From NCBI GenBank assembly GCA_023229645.1, contig JALNYU010000012.1, positions 62,001 to 126,000 on the forward strand: a DNA stretch of 64,000 bases, written 5' to 3'. This DNA comes from Nevskia sp. Its GTDB lineage: Bacteria > Pseudomonadota > Gammaproteobacteria > Nevskiales > Nevskiaceae. A program made the translations under genes and the position numbers. Positions 58,863 through 64,000 of the stretch are shown here, piece by piece; within the stretch, counting starts at the first letter, position 1, and every line of letters begins with the position of its first letter. The notes under the pieces were generated by a model. It ran no database searches, was not told where the DNA came from, and saw only the letters and a list, made by a program, of their open reading frames with translations.

Positions 58863-61800
58863 TTATTCGAGTTCGATCAGTAAATCGTGCGTATTCACCG
58901 TCCCGCCTAGCTTTGCGTGGATAATCTTGATCTTGCCATCGCGCGGCGCGCCCAGCACCGTTTCCATCTTCATCGCTTCCAACGCCAATAGCGGCTCGCC
59001 TTTTGTCACCGCCTGCCCAAGCTGCACCGCCACCCGCACGATCATGCCCGGCATCGGCGCGCCAACGTGCGCGGTGTTGCCGTCGTCAGCTTTCGGCGCC
59101 TCGGCCTTCACCGCGGCGCCAACCCGCGGCACGCGCACTAAGCGCGGCTGGCCGTTTAATTCGAAGAACAACTTGCTGACACCCTCTTCCGGCGCTTCGG
59201 CCGAGCCCTGCAAACGAATCACCAACGTCTTGCCGGTATCGATGGCGACGCTCACCTCTTCCTGCTCGCGCAGGCCGTAGAAGAACACTGAAGTCGGCAA
59301 CGTGCTGACATCGCCAAACTGGCGCCGATGCTCAACAAATTCGCTGAACACTTTCGGATACATCAAATACGAGGCGAGATCCGCCGCGCTCAGCGTTTCT
59401 TGCAACGCCGATTCCGCCTCGGCCTTAACCTGCACCAAGTCCACCGCCGGCAAAGACTCACCCGGCCGCCCGACTAACGCTGACTTGCCCTTCAATATCT
59501 TTTGCTGCAGCGGCGCCGGCCAGCCGTCAGCCGGATAGCCGAGTTCACCGCGAAAGAGCGAGACCACCGACTCTGGAAAATCGATCTCCCGCGCTGGATC
59601 GTCCACGTCGGCTACGCTCAGCCCTTTGCCGACCATGAACAGAGCCATGTCGCCAACCACTTTCGATGTCGGCGTTACCTTAACGATATCGCCAAACAAA
59701 CGATTTACGTCGGCATAGGCTTTTGAAACTTCGGGCCAGCGCGCTTCCAAGCCCAGCGCCCGCGCCTGTTCGCGTAAGTTCGTGTACTGGCCGCCGGGCA
59801 TCTCGTGGCGATAAACATCAGCGGTGCCCGACCGGATATCGGCCTCGAACGGCGCGTAGTAGCGGCGCACGCCTTCCCAGTAATCGGACAACGCCTGCAG
59901 CGCGTCGAAATTGAGCTGCGGGTCGCGCGCGCTACCGGCCAACGCGGCCGCGATGCTGCCGAGATTCGGTTGGGACGTAAGGCCCGACATGCTATCGAGC
60001 GCGCCATCCACGGCATCGCACCCCGCTTCAACCGCCGCCAGCACGCTCGCTGCGGCGATGCCGCTGGTGTCGTGCGTGTGAAAGTGAATCGGCAGGTCGA
60101 TTTCCTGCTTCAAAGCCCGCACTAACGCCGCCGCTGCGCGTGGTTTGCAGACGCCGGCCATATCTTTGATGCCAAGCACGTGCGCGCCAGCGCGCTGCAG
60201 CTGCTTGGCCATGTTGACGTAATACTGCAAGTTGTATTTCGGCCGCGCGGCGTCGAATAGATCGCCGGTATAGCAAATCGTGCCTTCGCAAACAGCACCG
60301 GTGGCGATAACAGCGTCCATCGCCACGCGCATGTTTTCCACTGCATTCAGCGAATCAAACACACGGAAAATATCGACGCCATTTAGCGCCGCCTGCTGCA
60401 CGAAATACTGCACCACGTTATCGGCATAATTGGTATAGCCGACAGCATTTGCAGAGCGCAGCAGCATCTGGAATGGAATGTTTGGAATCGCCTCACGCAG
60501 CTGCCGCAAACGCTGCCACGGATCTTCCTTCAGAAAGCGCAGCGCAACATCAAACGTCGCCCCGCCCCAGCACTCCAAAGACAGCAAGTCTGGCGCCAAT
60601 CGCGCGTAGTACGGCGCGATCTCCAGCATGTCGCGCGTGCGCATACGCGTTGCGAACAGGCTTTGATGGGCATCGCGCATCGTCGTGTCGGTCATCCGCA
60701 CACGCGGCTGGTCTTTCAGCCACTGTGCAAAACCGGCGGCGCCGCGCGCCTTTAGCTCGTCGCGCAACCCCGGCGGCGGCGGCAGGCGCAGATCAAGCTT
60801 CGGTTTCGGCGGCTCCGGCAACGCGCCTTCCGGTGCCCGGCGGCCTTTCATCTCCGGGCTGCCGTTCACCGTCACATCGCCAATGAAACGCAGCACTTTC
60901 GTAGCGCGGTCCCGACGCGGTGTGAAGTGGAATAGTTCCGGTGTGGTATCGATAAAGCGCGTGGTGCATTCGCCGGACTTAAATAGCGGATGCAGAATCA
61001 CGTTTTCGAGAAACTGCAAATTAGTCGAAAGGCCGCGAATCCGGAACTCACGCAACGCGCGATCCATCCGCGCAATCGCCTCGTCCGGCGTCGGCGCCCA
61101 GGCGGTTACTTTCACCAACAAGGAATCATAAAACGGCGTGATCACCGCGCCGGTGTACGAGGTACCGCCATCGAGCCGAATCCCGAAGCCGGCTGGGCTG
61201 CGGTAGGCGAGAATGCGGCCGTAGTCCGGCGTGAAGCCGTTTTCCGGGTCTTCCGTCGTCACACGGCATTGCAGCGCGTGGCCATCCAGCTTGACCTGAT
61301 CCTGCGTCGGCAACGCGCCATCGCCGATGCGCTGGCCTTCGGTGACGCGAATCTGCGCTTTGACGATGTCAACGCCCGTTACCTCTTCGGTCACGGTGTG
61401 TTCAACTTGGATACGCGGATTCACCTCGATGAAATAGAACTTGCCGCTATCGGCGTCCATCAGAAACTCAACCGTGCCGGCGTGGGTGTAATTCACCTGC
61501 TGGCACAAACGCACGGCCGCTGCGCATAACTCAGCGCGGGTCTCGGCCGACAAATACGGCGCAGGCGCCCGCTCAACCACTTTCTGATTACGCCGCTGCA
61601 CCGAGCAGTCGCGCTCGAATAGATGGATCAAGTTCCCGTGTTGATCGCCCAGCACCTGCACTTCGATGTGGCGCGCACGGCGCACCAGTTTCTCGAAATA
61701 AGCTTCGTCGTTACCGAACGCGGCCAAGGACTCACGCTGGGCCGACTCCACCGCCGACGCCAACTCCGCTTCCGACTCAATCGCCCGCATGCCGCGCCCG

Positions 61801-62297
61801 CCGCCGCCCCAACTGGCCTTCAGCATCACCGGATAACCAATCTCCGCCGCCAGCACTTTTACCGCATCAATGTCGCGCGGCAAGGCGCCGGACGCTGGCA
61901 GCACCGGTACGTTCGCCGCCTGCGCCGCCTTGCGCGCCGAAACTTTGTCCCCAAGCGTCCGCAATACCTCCGGCTTCGGCCCGACAAACAAAATGCCCGC
62001 CTCTGCGCAGGCCTCGGCTAGATTTGGGTTTTCGGATAAAAATCCATATCCAGGGTGAATCGCGTCAGCACTCGCCGCTAGGGCGATGCGAATGATGTCC
62101 GCAATATCGAGATAAGCTGCGATCGGCTTCTGGCCCTTGCCGACAAGATAACTCTCGTCCGCCTTGAATCGATGCAGCGCAAAGCGATCCTCGCTGGCGT
62201 AAATCGCCACCGTGCGGATGCCCATCTCCGCCGCCGCCCGCATCACCCGGATGCTGATCTCGCCACGGTTCGCCACCAGAAGCTTATTGATGCGCAT
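58863..62297 (-). CDS. pyc: Pyruvate carboxylase, single-chain
   Basis: Biotin-dependent anaplerotic enzyme, 1144 aa, converting pyruvate and bicarbonate to oxaloacetate. Biotin carboxylase domain 1-450 (LLVANRGEISIRVMRAA, KASWGGGGRGMR, FIEVNPRIQVEHTVTE). Carboxyltransferase ~535-1000 (MTDTTMRDAHQSLFATRMRT, with metal and substrate residues; ECWGGATFDVA; HFHTHDTSG). C-terminal biotin carrier with biotinyl-Lys1110 in EAMKMET. Full length compared with known single-chain enzymes. Pseudomonas-type gammaproteobacteria commonly use the two-subunit form instead. Confidence 0.96.
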   Translation of the reverse strand: MRINKLLVANRGEISIRVMRAAAEMGIRTVAIYASEDRFALHRFKADESYLVGKGQKPIAAYLDIADIIRIALAASADAIHPGYGFLSENPNLAEACAEAGILFVGPKPEVLRTLGDKVSARKAAQAANVPVLPASGALPRDIDAVKVLAAEIGYPVMLKASWGGGGRGMRAIESEAELASAVESAQRESLAAFGNDEAYFEKLVRRARHIEVQVLGDQHGNLIHLFERDCSVQRRNQKVVERAPAPYLSAETRAELCAAAVRLCQQVNYTHAGTVEFLMDADSGKFYFIEVNPRIQVEHTVTEEVTGVDIVKAQIRVTEGQRIGDGALPTQDQVKLDGHALQCRVTTEDPENGFTPDYGRILAYRSPAGFGIRLDGGTSYTGAVITPFYDSLLVKVTAWAPTPDEAIARMDRALREFRIRGLSTNLQFLENVILHPLFKSGECTTRFIDTTPELFHFTPRRDRATKVLRFIGDVTVNGSPEMKGRRAPEGALPEPPKPKLDLRLPPPPGLRDELKARGAAGFAQWLKDQPRVRMTDTTMRDAHQSLFATRMRTRDMLEIAPYYARLAPDLLSLECWGGATFDVALRFLKEDPWQRLRQLREAIPNIPFQMLLRSANAVGYTNYADNVVQYFVQQAALNGVDIFRVFDSLNAVENMRVAMDAVIATGAVCEGTICYTGDLFDAARPKYNLQYYVNMAKQLQRAGAHVLGIKDMAGVCKPRAAAALVRALKQEIDLPIHFHTHDTSGIAAASVLAAVEAGCDAVDGALDSMSGLTSQPNLGSIAAALAGSARDPQLNFDALQALSDYWEGVRRYYAPFEADIRSGTADVYRHEMPGGQYTNLREQARALGLEARWPEVSKAYADVNRLFGDIVKVTPTSKVVGDMALFMVGKGLSVADVDDPAREIDFPESVVSLFRGELGYPADGWPAPLQQKILKGKSALVGRPGESLPAVDLVQVKAEAESALQETLSAADLASYLMYPKVFSEFVEHRRQFGDVSTLPTSVFFYGLREQEEVSVAIDTGKTLVIRLQGSAEAPEEGVSKLFFELNGQPRLVRVPRVGAAVKAEAPKADDGNTAHVGAPMPGMIVRVAVQLGQAVTKGEPLLALEAMKMETVLGAPRDGKIKIIHAKLGGTVNTHDLLIELE

Positions 62298-62467
62298 GCG
62301 TCCATCCTGGCCGGAATAAACCCGGTTGCATCGGCCGGCACCAGCGCCCGCCCCTTACCGTATTACAGCACAGCGGATGCAACGCCCCAATGGCCACGCC
62401 TACGCTAGGGGATTAGCGAGACACCAGCTCGGCGGTGACGAACGATCCCAAATTACCCGGCCGTGCG

Positions 62468-62851
62468 CTAAGCGCTCCGCTGCGGAATATTCTGCGCCAC
62501 GCGCCATAGCACGCCGCTAGGATCCGTCAACGTGAAATCCCGCATCGCCCAAGGCTGGTCTTGCGGCGTGCCGACGGTCACACCAAAACGCTCAGCCACA
62601 TTCGCGTGCAACACCTGCGCGTGCCAGTCATCCACATTCTCAACCAGCAAATGCATCTGAAAATTATTGCTGAAACCCGGCGCATCGAATGCCTGTAGCA
62701 AGAAACTTATCTCGCCGAATCGCACGTAAGCCAATCCGTCGCCAGACCACGGAATTTCAAAACCCAGCGCCCGATAAAACAACTGCGAGCGCTCAAAATC
62801 GTGGGCGGGAACAAAGGCTTTAATTTCAACTGCGCGGAGGTTGGCGGTCAT
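62468..62851 (-). CDS. VOC/glyoxalase-superfamily protein
   Basis: A 127-aa protein with the paired beta-alpha-beta-beta-beta pattern of the vicinal oxygen chelate fold: VEIKAFVPAHDFERSQLFYRALGFEIPW, then NNFQMHLLVENVDDWHAQV and WAMRDFTLTDPSGVLWRVAQN. Related to glyoxalase/bleomycin-resistance proteins. The usual metal-ligand positions are not all evident, so it may be a binding protein rather than an enzyme. Monocistronic, next to a 206-bp repeat. Confidence 0.85.
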   Translation of the reverse strand: MTANLRAVEIKAFVPAHDFERSQLFYRALGFEIPWSGDGLAYVRFGEISFLLQAFDAPGFSNNFQMHLLVENVDDWHAQVLHANVAERFGVTVGTPQDQPWAMRDFTLTDPSGVLWRVAQNIPQRSA

Positions 62852-63010
62852 CGGTGGGTTCTTTTTCGGCTACAGGCGGCGCGGCGCTGCTTTTTCTGCA
62901 TCTCCGCGACTAACCAAAGCGTAGCAAAACCTGTCGGGGCCGTTCCGCGCGATTGGCGGAGTTGCAATAGATCTAGATTCACAGAAACACCGCCAGCCTG
63001 CCCTGCCCAG

Positions 63011-63216
63011 TTATTGATCCGGCCATTAAGTACTTGAATAAAGACAGTGCAATGCCAAAGCGGATGCCGCACTTCCGAGAAAGCGAGAAATGGCCGGATC
63101 AATAACAAAGCAATTTGATTTTATTATTAATTTGGCCACTCACGCCGTCTCGAAAAAGTGCGATCTCAAATTGCCGCGTAGCACCTCGTTCATCTATTTT
63201 GTGGCCGAATCAATAA
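63011..63216 (-). repeat. 206-bp two-module inverted-repeat element, copy 3 (inverted)
   Basis: Reverse orientation to copies 1 and 2. Module B comes first (63011-63105), then the spacer, then module A to 63216. It differs by single bases, for example ATAGATGAACG for ATAGTTGAACG and an uncompensated change in one module A arm (GGCCAAATTAAT for GGCCGAATTAAT). It ends 12 bp from the reconstructed stop codon of the decayed gene at 63229-63796. No target duplication visible. Confidence 0.95.
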
Positions 63217-63228
63217 TGCAGATAGCAC

Positions 63229-63796
63229 TTACTGCGAAAGCGGGCGAAACGGCAATCCAGTAAACGTAGGGGTCTTACCTACCCCGACCGTAATCGAGCG
63301 TCCAATACCCCTACGAACCCGATCCAGCAGCCTCCGGAAGGAACGTTCAGGTAGCCTGCGTGGCTGGACACGCATTGTGCCGCCGTATAGAAAGCACCCG
63401 GGCTTCGGGGCTTAGATACAGGCAGTTCTTATCCCACCAGGTTTGACATGCAATTACGGCATCAGCGATGCCCTCTTGATGAACATGAGCGAGCAACTGT
63501 CGCCAAAGCGCATAAGCTTGCTGATGTGCATCGAGTCGACGCTCCACCGCGGCCAAGCGCAACTGCTCCTTTGTCCTCACTTCCTCAAGCAAGACCGAGT
63601 ATTGAGCTCGAACGCTTTCTACTTCGTGGGTGATTTTTGCAATGTCTTCTCACGTTGCGAGATTCTCGGCCTTCTTTGAGAAGTAGCTAGGTATAAAGGA
63701 CTTCAGTAGAAAATAGATGAATGTGCCGCCGACGACTCCGCCCAAGCCTAGCGAGCCTGCGTAACTTAGAAGCAGTGTAAATTCTTCTTAGCTCAT
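63229..63796 (-). pseudogene. Decayed gene for a small membrane-anchored coiled-coil protein
   Basis: Conceptual translation of the minus strand from the ATG at 63796 gives MS-stop-EEFTLLLSYAGSLGLGG..., a membrane helix, then FIPSYFSKKAENLAT-stop-EDIAKITHEVESVRAQY and on to RLDAHQQAYALWRQLL, then CQTWWDKNCLYLSPEAR. This resembles a family of ~190-aa hypothetical proteins with an N-terminal helix and coiled coil. Two in-frame stops (TAA at 63788-63790, TGA at 63650-63652) and apparent frameshifts near 63395 and 63350 interrupt it; protein-like sequence resumes in another frame to a stop at 63229. An intact downstream frame (81 aa, from 63592) survives but is probably not functional. Confidence 0.7.
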
Positions 63797-63807
63797 CGTC
63801 GTGACGC

Positions 63808-63956
63808 CCAACGAGGCCGTAGAAAAAGCCCACCAGCGCTTTCACCAAAACGCGCGAAAGCGGCAATTAGTTCTAACGCCGCGTTGTTTGATCGAATTGC
63901 GATCATCTGACGACTCCATTGTGTGGCCGGCCTCGGCGGTGGCAGGGCCTCGTTGG
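63808..63956. repeat. 11-bp inverted repeat bounding 149 bp at the window end
   Basis: CCAACGAGGCC at 63808-63818 and its exact complement GGCCTCGTTGG at 63946-63956. The left arm extends to GCCCAAC, the RYYYAAC form of an integron attC core, but the right end (GTTGGAG) does not fully fit GTTRRRY. No gene seen from 63797 to 64000. Confidence 0.4.
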
Positions 63957-64000
63957 AGGATATCCTGCCGTTTCCAGCTTTGCCAGGCGTTTCATGGCGC

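Overview
The window looks like chromosomal DNA of a free-living, moderately GC-rich gammaproteobacterium. The main evidence is gene order. The blocks rplU-rpmA-obgE-proB and rpsT / murJ-ribF-ileS-lspA, followed by a fimU-pilV-pilW-pilX-pilY1-pilE cluster, match a gene order I know from Pseudomonas. Differences from that order are a two-gene RND pump between proB and rpsT, no fkpB/ispH between lspA and pilE, and no pilY2. The genus cannot be named from sequence alone. No rRNA, tRNA, CRISPR array, insertion sequence or prophage was seen.

Layout. 1-10.5 kb: gyrA (its 3' end runs off the window), an acyl-CoA dehydrogenase, and an overlapping run mrcB > TPR lipoprotein > yoaA-type helicase > tsaB. 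10.5-17 kb: an outer-membrane porin and modA behind a perfect ModE-type palindrome; a roadblock gene; a three-gene roadblock / small-GTPase / winged-helix-like island between two direct copies of a 206-bp repeat; then a short modE-like gene. 17-21.5 kb: a phosphate block of phoU, an OprP-type porin with a candidate Pho box, phoR and phoB. 21.8-25.9 kb: a tightly overlapping operon of two small unknowns, an FMN reductase and a hydrolase, head-to-head with a hydrolase-DUF3293 fusion, then a thioesterase. 26-31.3 kb: a SUF Fe-S assembly operon with its Rrf2 regulator. 31.4-38.3 kb: the minor pilin/PilY1 operon. 38.3-52.4 kb: the conserved housekeeping block plus the RND pump. 52.6-57.4 kb: a bufferin operon (bufA-bufB-bufC), an ECF sigma factor with a putative zinc-type anti-sigma, and a secreted beta-propeller. 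57.6-62.9 kb: fabH, single-chain pyruvate carboxylase and a VOC protein. 63-64 kb: a third, inverted copy of the 206-bp repeat beside a decayed gene.

The two most notable items are these. First, the 206-bp repeat is a dimer of two diverged ~95-bp modules, each bounded by inverted repeats whose arms differ between modules by compensatory changes. Two direct copies bracket the GTPase island. Second, the bufferin operon and the sigma gene each have an upstream GAGGTAAC-N16-CGG element, which predicts that the ECF factor controls both the copper-buffer operon and itself.

Most gene calls are firm because they rest on clear family motifs and operon context. Regulatory sites, some start codons and the function of the island are inference.
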